A DNA stretch of 64,000 bases. Source: Phlebotomus papatasi (taxonomy: Eukaryota > Arthropoda > Insecta > Diptera > Psychodidae). Positions 35,007 through 45,694 of the stretch are shown piece by piece. Location: positions 60,884,001 through 60,948,000 of the forward strand of contig NC_077222.1 of assembly GCF_024763615.1 (NCBI RefSeq). The letters are read 5' to 3'. Below the pieces are notes generated by a model that worked only from the letters and a program-made list of their open reading frames with translations, searched no databases and was not told the DNA's origin. A program made the position numbers and the translations under genes. Numbering within the stretch: position 1 is the stretch's first letter; every line of letters begins with the position of its first letter.

Positions 35007-35178
35007 ACGATTACAATTCGCACATTTCCAGTAGTTTATGACTAATCCATCTCTTAGCTTAATCCGAGAAACGAATTAGCTAGACGGAAACTGATGGGAA
35101 TTTAGTCAAATCATTATTAATGATTATAATTACGTTAAGCCGTATTTTAGCTTAAGTCGTTAGTATGTCTAGGGCATT

Positions 35179-35594
35179 ACACTATCAATAATGTAATGTT
35201 TAAAAAGTTGTCAGTAAAATTAAGCTGCAGCAAATTGATAAGTAAATATTTTGATAAAAGTAAGTAAAAATAAAAAATTGATAATTAAAAAATGAAAATC
35301 AGTAAGTAGTGAAATATTATTGGCACATGGAAAATTAAGAGATTATGAACCATTTCCATATTTTAAAATTGATTTTTTTGTTTACCTAATTTACCAATTT
35401 TTTTTTACAATATTTACTAATTTACTTACCAAAATTTTTTATCCATTGAAATATAGGTAATTTTGCACAAAGTAAAATACACAATTTTAAAGTTAAAAAT
35501 ATATTTTTTAATCGCTATAGTGGCTATAGTAAAAAAAACTTTTATATTAAGTTATAATACAAAATAAGTTAACATCTCTCACCGTTGATAAAGT
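35179..35594. other. AT-rich stretch, nothing recognised
   Basis: Low-complexity A/T runs; no gene or element. Confidence 0.5.
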
Positions 35595-35885
35595 TGATAA
35601 GAATAATAAAATAATAATAATAATGGTGGCACAACGTTCCATAGAGGAACTAGGCCTTACCACAAGGGGAGTTCGGGACATCCATTACTATTTTTTCTTA
35701 TACAGGGATGGGTTTGTCAGTCCCATGTTCCGTGGAATCAAGTGCAGTGAAGCTAACTGGATACAATTCGAACTCCGTTAACACCAGAAAAATTCCTGGT
35801 GACCTAAAGGGGATTCGAACCCGGGACACTTGCATCATAGAGCGAGTGCTCTTCCACTTGACCCATTAAGTACCCTGATAAAAAT
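35595..35885 (-). mobile_element. tRNA-derived SINE on the minus strand
   Basis: The body at 35605-35875 is read on the minus strand. A tRNA-like head has an exact B box GGTTCGAATCC (complement of 35811-35821) and an A-box-like AAGTGGAAGAGCAC near 35844-35860. A unique middle and an ATT-repeat tail (35608-35633) follow. The flanking repeats TGATAAGAAT (35595-35604) and TGATAAAAAT (35876-35885) look like a target duplication with one mismatch. It differs from the SINE at 13170. Confidence 0.75.
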
Positions 35886-36448
35886 CATGGGGTGAACAAA
35901 TATGATCAACGAGGGAACCATCATCACGATTTTCAACCGCTTATCCGTTTAATCGCTGATTAAAATCGTGAAATCTTCATTTAAATCCATTCTGGTATTG
36001 CAAATTTCAAATAACCGCAAAATTTTTTTTTCTTAGAACTGCCCCATTTTTGTACGAATTTGCCCCACATTGGGAGACTTTTATGTCTTATGTGACTCGA
36101 GTAAAATCTCGGGTAAAGTTGATAAGAAGTAGACGGAAAAACGAAAACGTAGTATACGGGAAATCGAGACAGAATTAGTCAGCAAGAATTGTTCATTGCC
36201 TATAATTTATCATAAACAAGTTTTCGTCAGACTGATAAGTATTTAAATAAATAGGCAGGGAGTTAGTTACACTGAATAAATTGTATTTTATTCAATGTAG
36301 GTTTTAAGGAAAACTATTACACCCCACTTGTCTAATTCGACTCCAAACTTATCTGTCCCAGTTTCCCCTAAATTAATTAATTTGAAACTTCAGAATTCCA
36401 GAATTTTACCAATATATGATCATTTGAAGATCGCCAATAGATATTACG
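35886..36448. other. AT-rich stretch, nothing recognised
   Basis: Contains only an orphan MITE-like end, CCCAGTTTCCCCTAA, near 36357-36372 (family B type). Confidence 0.45.
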
Positions 36449-36815
36449 GTGCCGGCCAAAACCTCAAAAACCAAAATTCGAAAAGTCAAAATCCTGAAAG
36501 TGACGAAATTATGTGCAGGATAATGTGTAGAATGATTTCCCAAAATACAGAAAATTTCCCTTTGTCTCCATCGAGCACAGGTGCAATCGTAAGAATTGCG
36601 GGAGTAGCTAAACACTTAAAAGACTTCGAGATTTTGACTTTCGAGATTTAGTCTTTCGGGATATTAGCTTTTCGGGACTTTGACACATTCAGGATTTTCT
36701 CTGTTCGGAATTTCGACTCATTCGGGATTTTGTCTCTTCCGGACTTTGGCTTTTCGGAGCCTTGGTTTTTCAGGGTTTTGACCCATTCGAAATTCGGGAT
36801 TTTTACCGGAACCCA
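36449..36815. mobile_element. foldback-like element, family F copy 4
   Basis: The left arm is short (GGTGCCGGCCAAAACCTC and two to three units). The core contains GGATAATGTGTAGAATGATT, homologous to the core of copy 2. The right arm has about eight diverged units of the GGGATTTTGNCTTTC type and ends TTTTTACCGGAACCC. The arms differ in unit number between copies. Confidence 0.7.
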
Positions 36816-37552
36816 TATCTTTACACTACCAAGATTTAGTTAATTTAGTCTTAAATAAATTTGTCTTAGTCAAAATAAATTAGGCGTTTGTTTGGTCACA
36901 TTTAAAATAAAAAGCTAACGCTTCTGATTTTCTCTTGGTGGAACAGAGCCAGGATAACACTTATTAAGCCAAGTATTTGTTGTGACGAAATATTTTACAC
37001 GAAATTATGTTAAAAATATAAAAAGTTGCATTTCTAAAATTTTGTCAAACCCCTGAACTCCAAATTCAAGTCATCAATAAGACAACAGATCCGGTTCGAA
37101 GGACCAGAAAATATATAAGTTTATGTAGGTGTGTAGATGCCATAACAGAGAGTCAGGAGAGAGTTTTAGTTTAGTTTAGTTTTGACAAGCGCTGTAAGCA
37201 CACTCACGCATTGCATTTCCAATTTATAATTAATAAATTATATTTAACACTACACTTATATGAAACTAATGAAATACCAAAAGATGTAATTTTGACCATG
37301 ACACGTTGTTGAAAGATTGACATAATGCTGTTTATGTTATTTGACATTAAATGCCAAATAATAAAAAATATCGTCTTAAAGTCTTATGACCAGCGCACAA
37401 TAAATTTCATTTGTAAATATGTTTTCAAAATTTCCTATGAGAATAAGCGAGATGACTAGATCTATGTTTCATTCACTCTCATTGAAATATCAAAAACATG
37501 TTTACTAAACAAAAGTTATTGTGCGTTACGCATTACTTTGGAAAATAGCTAG
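36816..37552. other. AT-rich stretch
   Basis: Contains a short TTTAG tandem repeat near 37163-37183. No gene. Confidence 0.5.
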
Positions 37553-37770
37553 AGGAAACTAGGGTACCACCAAACATGGGGTGGCGGTGGCACCGAACAG
37601 TGATTTTTATTTTTAAACTATTTGGAATATAACGAGCATTTCTTCAGTGAACGTACATCCCTATAGTATCTATGAATTTATACAGGTCTCGTCCTCTGAA
37701 GTCTAATACCTAACTAAAAAAACGCAGTGTTCGGTGTTAACCCATGTTCGATGGTGTCCCAATTTCCTCT
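37553..37770. mobile_element. MITE family B, diverged copy
   Basis: It aligns from AGGAAACTAGGGTACCACC to TGGTGTCCCAATTTCCTCT with the 4318 copy, but the ends and the ACCACCAAACAC motifs have several substitutions, so this copy is older. Confidence 0.75.
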
Positions 37771-38000
37771 GTAGTTAAACCAATTTTAGCAAGGGATGTA
37801 ATGTAAATCGTTCCCATTTTTACTGACAATATAGTCTCTAGTTTCGCGAAACTTAGTTTGGTTTTCTCAGGTTTTGCGACGTCATTTAAGGACAATTAAC
37901 AAGAACTTCTCTGCATTAGTCATCCTTGTTATTTAAGCGTATTTTATTTAAAAAAAAATTGGAATTAACGTTTATAAAAAAATAGCGTAAATCTCTTGTA

Positions 38001-38327
38001 CAGTGTCCGCTTCGTAATCCGGATGATTGGGAGACAATATGACAGATGTCCGCTTCGTAATCCGGATGGATTTTTTGAATTTGTTCAACGTCTCGAAAAT
38101 ATAATACAAGGTTTTTTCTAGAATTAGAATAAAAGTTTTAAAGAAGCATAAAAAGACATAATTAGATAATCCTATGCTATTATGCATCATTTATTAATCA
38201 AAAACATCACAGAATAATTCATTTTCATTGCTGAATACTCGTGCATACATAACCTCAAAATGATTTTAAATGTAACCGTCGATAACTCGTCCGGATTACG
38301 GCGATCCGGATTAGAGAGCGGGCACTG
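38001..38327. mobile_element. TA-flanked MITE with doubled CGTAATCCGGATG motif
   Basis: TA at 37999-38000 and 38328-38329 flanks ends CAGTGTCCGC and GCGGGCACTG. TCCGCTTCGTAATCCGGATG occurs twice in the left arm, and CCGGATTACGGCGATCCGGA mirrors it in the right arm. About 327 bp, non-coding. The CAGT ends recall family K. Confidence 0.75.
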
Positions 38328-38329
38328 TA

Positions 38330-40427
38330 TAATCATTTAAAATTGCCGATGATACCCTAGATTAATCTTGACCTTATTTATTGAGACAGCTTTCTGAAAA
38401 AGAATGAAATATCGAGATCGTTTACAAAATCGTAATGTTTCCTTAAAAAACACGAGCGATTTAATTATGATTGAAAATCATTACGAAGGTTAGGGATAAA
38501 ATGAAAGCATCTGCTTAGGTTTTTTTTCTGCTCTCTGTAACGAGTCTCTATTGTGATCTTTAAAGTTTCTTGATTTCAACCACTTCCCTTTTGCCATTCA
38601 GCAACAAAAGAAGCCAAGAAAGAAGAACACCCTCGCTTAACATGCAAAAAAAAAACATCCCCAGGCACGTGTTTTAAGGAACAACAACGGTTTTTGCCTA
38701 AAAACTGATCTGAAATTCCCAGAGTATTTGGAGTTAAGTTCTCACAAGAAACCACACCTTGGAAAGTGTGTCGATGAAACTCCAATCAATCACTTGGAGA
38801 TGGTATTTAATTTCGCATTACACGTCACAGGGATTTAGAGAGAGATATATACAATTTTGAATGCCTGAGAACATTGTCTCTGCAGGAATCAATCTCTTCA
38901 ACCCTCATTTTTAATGTACAAAGTGTCTTAATTGGAGTACCATTGAGTGAAGTTGTATGAAAGAAAGGGCATCAATTTTACTCAAGTGCGGTGAGGGCAG
39001 CTGCTAAAGAATTCCTCCACAGTTGCTCAAGCCATTATCTATTTCGGAATTTTTCAGAAGGAGAGTCTTCAAAATGAAGCAACTTGAAGAATTTCACGGA
39101 TCTCACAAAATCAGATGAATTTCTCAGCATGGCAAAAGACATGCAATTTGTGTGTCAGTAAAAATTCCATCAGGACAGGGGAATCCCATCCTGATCAGTA
39201 TCTCCAGGTGTTGTTGCAAATTTATCACAAAAACCAACAATACCATGCCCGAAGATCAATACTTGTTTTACGGATGATTGTGAAATATTTCTCGGTGATT
39301 TTTCATGGTGGACTTCTCTTCTGAGAATCTTCGAAGAAGATTGGTCCTCTTTTGGGCTTTATGGGTAAATCCTTGTCTAATTTGGGTGCAAAGAGTCCAA
39401 TAAAGAAATCGTATCATTTTATGCATGAATTATTTTCCAAAGATATCGTCCTGAAAATTTGGAGTAACGGGGGTAACTCTCAATTATTTACAATACTTAT
39501 TGGACGACTGGTTCTACAAATTTAATCTACCTAATAATGTTATTGTTTTACGATTCTCCTAGGGACATTTTTCCACTTCATTAATTTTCTGGCAAGAATT
39601 TTTTTATGACGCCATATGCTTAAATATGTAGTTCATTGAATTCCTCTTGCCTTTATAACAGCAAGAAAGGACAACGCGTTAATCGTCAGTTAATTTTTGC
39701 AAGCTGATTCATGTTACATACTCCAAAATCAAATGGTGACAAAATAAATAAAAACTTTCGAAATGCTCCAAGTTTTAGATTTTATGTGCTGTGAAAATTA
39801 ATTTCAAAAAGTTTGTTAAGATGTCGTTTTGCGAAGCTATAAAGAGATAATTAATGCATAGATCTTAGAAGTTTGAACTGTTAACATTCCATGAAGTATC
39901 ATCCAATTTGATCCCCTTCCCTATAAAATATAAGTCGTTTGACCCAAATTTGATTGATTGTATAAATTACAAATATGAACAAAGTAGATTTTTCGGAATT
40001 GAAGGAAAATAATTGGTATTGATTCAGAGTTATCTAGAACACTAAGACCTTTAAAATTCGTTAAAACTCGTTCTAAACGACTCAGAAATAACTTTTCTAG
40101 ATTTTAAATTAATGACCTTGAAAACCCATTAAAAGGGACCATTCAAGGTCAATTTGTGAAAATTTTCGAAATTACCTAATTTCGAACAAGGGTATTTTCG
40201 CCCAAGTAGAGGGTTTTTAGTTTTGGAATTTTGTAGAATATATTCCTAAACAAAAATCTGGAAAAAAATCTATTGAAACTCTTAAGAGCATTTCATACAA
40301 TTTCTCATCAATTTCCCTGGATTTTCTTCATAAAAGACTCTTCATAAAAGAGTTCATCAAGATTAGATTTATAGCAGATTTTCAAACACATAAAAGCATA
40401 AAAATTTTTCACAATCTATAATTCGTA
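38330..40427. other. gene-poor unique stretch
   Basis: ORFs of 69 codons at 38576-38785 and 39115-39324 have no recognisable domain or splice support. No repeat ends seen. Confidence 0.5.
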
Positions 40428-40656
40428 AGGTAAAGTGCCCTCGAGTCGACCGGTTCCTAGACTCGACCGGGGGTCAATATTTGAGTGTTTTAATGGTGAA
40501 TTTCTATAAAATTGTCACTGATTCGTATTTATTTATGGAATAATTGACCTATTAATGTTAGATCATACGCCAAATATTAGTGCAAATGTAAATAAATTGA
40601 ATAAATAACTCTACCGGTCGAATTGAGGAACCGGTCGACTTGAGGGCACTTTACCT
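40428..40656. mobile_element. TA-flanked MITE (229 bp) with doubled GTCGACCGG-type motif
   Basis: TA at 40426-40427 and 40657-40658 flanks the inverted ends AGGTAAAGTGCCCTCGAGTC and its counterpart GACTTGAGGGCACTTTACCT. CGAGTCGACCGGTTCCT is followed by a second GACTCGACCGG in the left arm, and the right arm mirrors both. The arms are well matched, which suggests a fairly young copy. Confidence 0.8.
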
Positions 40657-40658
40657 TA

Positions 40659-41343
40659 TTTTCACCTAAATTTTCCCAGCAAGCAAGTTCATTAAGAATT
40701 GCTTTTTGAGATTTTTTTACGGAAATATATTAATGCTGAATTTTAAATAGAGAAAGCTTGTAGAAAAGTTCCAAAAATTTGAGACAAAAATTTAAGTTCC
40801 TTTTGATTTCTTTTACCTTAATTCTTTTGCTTTTATTCTTTTAGTTAATGAGCTATCCAAACTACTTCAAATCATAAAAATTGGATTTAAATAGGGATTT
40901 ATGGTGCTATATGAAAAATTAACATGTTTTTAACACTTTACTGTTCTCAAGTGGTTCTTCTTTATCGACTTTTCTTTGTGTTGGCTCTTGTCACGGCTAT
41001 TTAGAACAGTGCGGACTGTAACAACCGGAACAACAGTCGAGACAGGAACCAACACAAAGACAAGTCGGTATAATGCAGAAACACTTGAGAACAGTAATGT
41101 GCTAAAAAAAACATATTCGTTTTTCTTTGAAATAGCTCCATTAGAAAAGGGTAGAGCAGGCCGCGCACTTGAAGCCTTTTTCAAGACTCACCAAACGTTT
41201 ACGAACTATATTCAAGCTTACTACATAACTCCATTGAGTCCATTAGTTTCTCTTAAATATATTAGATATTTAAAAATATGCTGCACTTTTCCATGTAATT
41301 AAATTTTTATCCCAAAATTTTATATTTTGGAAAATATGGGATA
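40659..41343. other. gene-poor stretch
   Basis: Overlapping ORFs at 40930-41184 (minus) and 40976-41302 (plus) share a locally GC-richer patch but have no domain. A weak inverted repeat, TTCTCAAGTGGTTCTTC against CACTTGAGAACAGTAATG, spans 40935-41097. Confidence 0.4.
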
Positions 41344-41770
41344 GGGTAAGTGTGCCAAATTCCGGCCAACTTGCAATTCCAGCCACCTTTTTCGTTCCTC
41401 GAATTTCCATGAACTTTTAGATTTTACGTACTCTAGAGATTATACAATGCAAAAGAATAACAAAAATTGAAGCTTCAACAAACGAGATGATGTGAGAAAG
41501 ACATTGGAAGAATTCCCAAATAGCAAGGAACTATGAGAATCAAGGTGGCCGAAATAGGACACCAAAGCTATGTCTACATTTTTATTCATTTTAAAATGTA
41601 TTAAGAATGATTTTAAAGTAAATAAAGTCCATAAACTTTCTACAAGGTTCTAAGCAACACTCCTTAAGTAGAAGGAATGAAAAAAATCAATTCCTATTAA
41701 AGATATTACATTTCAAACTTGAGACTTTGGCGCTTGCATGCAACTATGCCGAAATTTGGCACACTTACCC
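41344..41770. mobile_element. MITE family A, complete copy in reverse orientation
   Basis: TA at 41342-41343 and 41771-41772 flanks GGGTAAGTGTGCCAAATTCC...GCCGAAATTTGGCACACTTACCC. It is the reverse complement of the 16027 copy along its whole length, with few differences. Confidence 0.85.
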
Positions 41771-41994
41771 TACGTGCAAATAACCCCATCCACACCTATG
41801 CCGATTTTTTTTTTATTAAAGTCTAAGAACACTTTTTTAGGAACATTATTTATAATGTTCCTAATTATTACTTATTATAATTTATATACAACTAATTTGC
41901 AAAAAGAAAAATTTGAAAAAGTATTTTTTCTATAATTTTTTCCATCTAATTTCTCGAACATAGCTTTGTCAAGAAACTTATGGCCGATACTGTA

Positions 41995-42207
41995 GGGGGA
42001 AGTGAGTCACCTTTGAAAGTGGAGCACCTTTGAAATTGGGAATTTTCACCTGTTTTTAAATAAAATTGAGCCTTATCGTGATATAATTTAGCTGCACAAA
42101 CAGATTGAGAAGCTAAATTACATTATGATATGGCTCAGCCACTTAAACAGAGGAGAAAAATCCCAATTTCAAAGCTGCCACACTTTCAAAAGTGCCCCAC
42201 TTCCCCC
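41995..42207. mobile_element. TA-flanked MITE (213 bp) with doubled CACCTTTGAAA motif
   Basis: TA at 41993-41994 and 42208-42209 flanks the inverted ends GGGGGAAGTG and CACTTCCCCC. CACCTTTGAAA occurs twice in the left arm and is mirrored in the right arm. Central complementary segments (AATTTAGCTGCACA against GAAGCTAAATTACA) allow the whole element to fold back. Confidence 0.8.
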
Positions 42208-42210
42208 TAT

Positions 42211-42315
42211 GTGACTTCTGATAATGCCACATGGTAAACTCTCCGTTACAGAATCTCTTTATCGAAAAAACTCTCCTGAGAAATTCCCCTACCCTAACAG
42301 AATTCCCCTACTGGC
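42211..42315. repeat. fragment of family J inverted-repeat element
   Basis: GTGACTTCTGATAATGCCAC and the end AGAATTCCCCTACTGG match the right arm of the three tandem copies at 49224-50103. A second AAATTCCCCTACC lies beside the end, so the end is duplicated. Confidence 0.5.
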
Positions 42316-43174
42316 TACGTCCGCAAACACCCAAGTCGCTATCTCCAACCGTTTAACTTCCAGCTTTTTCTGTCTAAATTCTCTCTGTCTCTTATTATTT
42401 GTCTTATTCTCTCAGTGCGATTACGTAAACATTAGGGAAAAATAATTTTAGATATTCAAAAAAAAATTCTTTATAGATCACCGTTGAACCAATCGTCCTT
42501 AAAAGACTTAAAATATTAAAGGGTATAAAAAGGTTTTAAAAGGTAGAATGAGAGAGGTTCAGAGGTTAAATAAAAGGAATCTTTAAAGAAATGTCTCTTT
42601 AGAATTATTTATTCCTTTTTATAATGATTTTAATTGATAAAATTAAAACGTTTTTAAGGTTTTAACCCAATTATCCAGAAAATAAAGTAACATAAATAAT
42701 ATAGACTATTTTTTCCTGTTTGATAAAAAAAACAATTGTGTGATTTTCAAAAACTTATATTTTTGAATATTTAAGGAAATATTTTTAAAATAAAAAGATC
42801 TTTTTTTACATTACACTTTTCCATAAAAAAAACTCCAAGCAAGCTTGCGATTGATTGAAATACGCTCTATATTTTTATGGCTTTTCAATGTGAAATTGTT
42901 CTATGTAACAGATTTATACAACATTTATTGAAATTTTTGTGACTTCTTAGAACAATTTCATTCGATGCAATTTCTTGAATTTTCCTTCTTTGTGAAAAAT
43001 CTACTGATCGAATAAGATTCATATTTTTAATATATCATATTTATTAGTTGCTTCGAAGATTTAAACCAAAAAAGAACGATTTAAGGTGTCAAAAATGTGG
43101 ATTAAGAGCACAAAGTTTTAAATTCCTTTTCTTGTGAATGAACTTATTGTGAGTTAGAACACTTGCATTTTCAG
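42316..43174. other. AT-rich stretch
   Basis: Contains an orphan family E end (CCAATCGTCCTTAAAAGAC) near 42489-42507. No gene. Confidence 0.45.
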
Positions 43175-43526
43175 GAGACGAAATCGATTTATTATTATTT
43201 TTTCTTTAGAAGTGTAGCTTGGAACCTTGTAAAGAGTTTTTCGTCTTTATTTTCTCTGAAATCATTCTTAATACATTTTAAAATGAATAAAAATGCAGAC
43301 ATAGCTTTGGTGGCCTATTTCGGCCACCTTCATTCTCATAGTTCCTTACCCTTCGAGAATTCTTCCAATGTCTTTTTCACATCATTTCGTTTGTCGAAGC
43401 TACATTTTTTGTTATTTTTTGCATTGTATAATCTCTAGTATGCAAAAACTAAAAATTCATGGAAATCCGACGAACAAAAAAGGTGTCCGGAATTACAATC
43501 TGGCCGGAATTTGGTACACTTACCCC
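43175..43526. mobile_element. MITE family A, copy with eroded left end
   Basis: From GCTTGGAACCTTGTAAAGAG to the end GGAATTTGGTACACTTACCC it follows the 16027 copy. The left terminus with its GGGTAAGTG is missing. Located about 1.2 kb beyond the Raf stop codon. Confidence 0.7.
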
Positions 43527-44737
43527 AAAAGGTGGAAATTTTACCAAATCAAAAAATTAAGAAACGATATTGCTCTCTTTCTCTCCAATTTTCGACCAAT
43601 AAAAATTTAAACGTTTCATAAATCTCCTGAAACGATGAATTATTGATTAAATTATGGGACACTTGCCATTCTCTGTGCCATCCACTTTAATTGCTTATCC
43701 CAATGGTTAGCAGGTGTGCTTTTTCCAATTAAATCCAGAGTCTCATCTCACCTGAAAATTAAATTACTCAATCACAGAGGAAAATGCAAAAACTTCTTGA
43801 GGTAATTTTACAATTTTATTTAAATACATCTCTTTTTACAATTCATACTTGTTTTTTTTTTGTTTGTTTGTTCAAGAGGATAGTGAAAGAACATAGAAGA
43901 AATTCTTTATTTGCATCTTAATTCTAATCACCACACAAGTGATTGATGTCTCATTAACTCTTTTCAAATGACCATTTTTTCTCTTGTTTTTACTTCAACT
44001 TCAAGTGCTATATTTATTTACACAAAAATTGGTAAAGAGGAATGTTTGAATTGCTGATTCAATTTTCACTTTTTTCATATGTTTTTTTTTTCGTAATAAT
44101 ATTTTCATAATTTTTCTTTTCTCTTTTTTTTATAAATTGTAAGGAGGAGATAAAATAATAAGGTTTTCTGACTAGTTGAAACATTCCATTATTTCTTTTT
44201 TCTTTTTTAAATCTCTTCTCGAGACAAGGAGTCTTGTCAATATATTTTTTTTATTTTACTTTTCATATGTATTTACATTTTTTTTTCTTAGTATATTCCT
44301 ACCCTTTTTCTCCGTTTCATTGCCCTTCATTTTATCATTTATATTTTTTTTTCTTTTTTGAAATAGTCACTAATGTATGGATTAACATTAATCTGTATCA
44401 TATTCATAACTGTATAACTCTTTTTTTTATGAGAAGATTTTGTTAGTTTCTGTTTCTCTCAAAAAATATATTTTTTAAAAAAAAGGAAAATAAAACAGTT
44501 CTGCTGGAGGGAAAAGTTTTAAAAAATATATTTAAAAAAAAATAGACAATAATTTAAATAGAACAATTTAGGCCTAATCAGTAATTACTGCGGAAAGGTA
44601 ATTATTCTAAGTAAAAAAAAAAAACAATAAAATAAAATCGAACGAATATCGTCCAGCAAAGTAACAAAAAAAATCTATTACAAATTAGTAAGTGAAAGTG
44701 CGTTAGAAAAGAGAGACATGATCATAATGAAAAATTG
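43527..44737 (-). other. 3' flank and probable 3' UTR of Raf
   Basis: T-rich on the plus strand. Polyadenylation signals AATAAA read on the minus strand at 44250-44255 and 44013-44018 could end the Raf transcript; which one is used cannot be told from sequence. ORFs of 60-90 codons here are low complexity. Confidence 0.35.
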
Positions 44738-45694
44738 CTATATGTTAGCGGCACCATTGTAAAACTGAAAATTACTAAAGTTCACCGGTGTCTTTGGGCT
44801 GGAGCACATATAGAGAAAATCATCACTCTGTAGCTGTGTCTGCGTCATATTTGGCTCACTAGCACTCCGATGAATCTTTGGCAATGTCCTCAGCATATTC
44901 TCCAACATATTGAGAATCAGCCTGAACAGGGGCCTCTCATCCCTGACAAACTTTATACAATCCTCCGCCAAACGCTTCAGCGCCTGCGGACAATCTGACC
45001 GTGCCTTACTCATATCCGGCCTCAACAATCCCCGTCCCACCATAAACAATATCTGATCCTTGTTATTGATGTGACTATACGGCAACTGTTCAGCCAACAG
45101 CTCATACATCACAATCCCAAAAGCATAGACATCACTCTGGAAGGAATACGGATTGGAATCCTCCATGCGTATCACCTCCGGAGCCATCCACAAAATACTC
45201 CCAGTCGGCTGATTTGCCTGTTTCTCACCTGACCATCGCATCTTGGCCGTTGCCAGACCAAAATCCCCAATTTTCACCGATAAATCCTCATGCAGAAAAA
45301 TATTATTGGACTTGAGATCACGATGGATAATATTCTTTGCATGCAAATAATCCATTCCCTGAGCCACTTGTCGTCCAATATCTATCAATGTGTTCAACTT
45401 GAATTTTGTCTCATTGACATGAATGTGCTTATACAGGCTACTACCCTCGCACCACTGTGTCACAATGGCCAGCGATGGTTCACTTACGCATCCCATAAAC
45501 AGCAGAATATTGCAGTGACGCGTCTTCTTCAGCATAGCCACTTCATTCTTAAATGCCTGCAATTGTGCTGGACTTGGTGTCTTCACATTCAACGTCTTCA
45601 CAGCCACCGGTCCGTGCCAGTGGGCCTTGTACACAGTCCCAAATGACCCAGACCCAATTCGACGACCTATCAGGATCTCAACAGCTTGGATGTT
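44738..45694 (-). CDS. phl: Raf exon 5: kinase domain and C-terminus
   Basis: The acceptor TTTTTGTATAG precedes AACATCCAAGC; the exon starts at residue 386 (NIQAVEILIGRRIGSGSFG) and ends at TAG 44738-44740. It holds the entire kinase domain without introns: AVK lysine 418, HRDLKSNN with Asp511, DFG at 529, and APE at 556-558. The C-terminal 14-3-3 motif RSASEPN follows. The ORF on the opposite strand (45290-45646) is a shadow. Confidence 0.95.
   Translation of the reverse strand, partial: NIQAVEILIGRRIGSGSFGTVYKAHWHGPVAVKTLNVKTPSPAQLQAFKNEVAMLKKTRHCNILLFMGCVSEPSLAIVTQWCEGSSLYKHIHVNETKFKLNTLIDIGRQVAQGMDYLHAKNIIHRDLKSNNIFLHEDLSVKIGDFGLATAKMRWSGEKQANQPTGSILWMAPEVIRMEDSNPYSFQSDVYAFGIVMYELLAEQLPYSHINNKDQILFMVGRGLLRPDMSKARSDCPQALKRLAEDCIKFVRDERPLFRLILNMLENMLRTLPKIHRSASEPNMTQTQLQSDDFLYMCSSPKTPVNFSNFQFYNGAANI

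Larger units (their letters stand above)
33141..35178. mobile_element. MITE family D copy hosting three further insertions
   Basis: The left part (ATGCCCTAGACACACTTACG) and the right part (AAGTCGTTAGTATGTCTAGG) are the two arms of one family D element. The left arm is interrupted by a TTAA MITE at 33167-33408, and the middle by a 1.55-kb element at 33456-35006 that itself carries a hairpin at 33934-34082. Removing these gives a body close to the copy at 30728. Confidence 0.7.

Noticed and set aside
35811..35875. Possible minus-strand tRNA gene (exact B box)
   Set aside because: No complete cloverleaf is evident; it is followed by a body and an ATT tail with flanking duplication, hence a SINE.
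40930..41302. Overlapping ORFs around a threonine/valine-rich peptide
   Set aside because: Open on both strands in a short inverted-repeat patch, with no family similarity.
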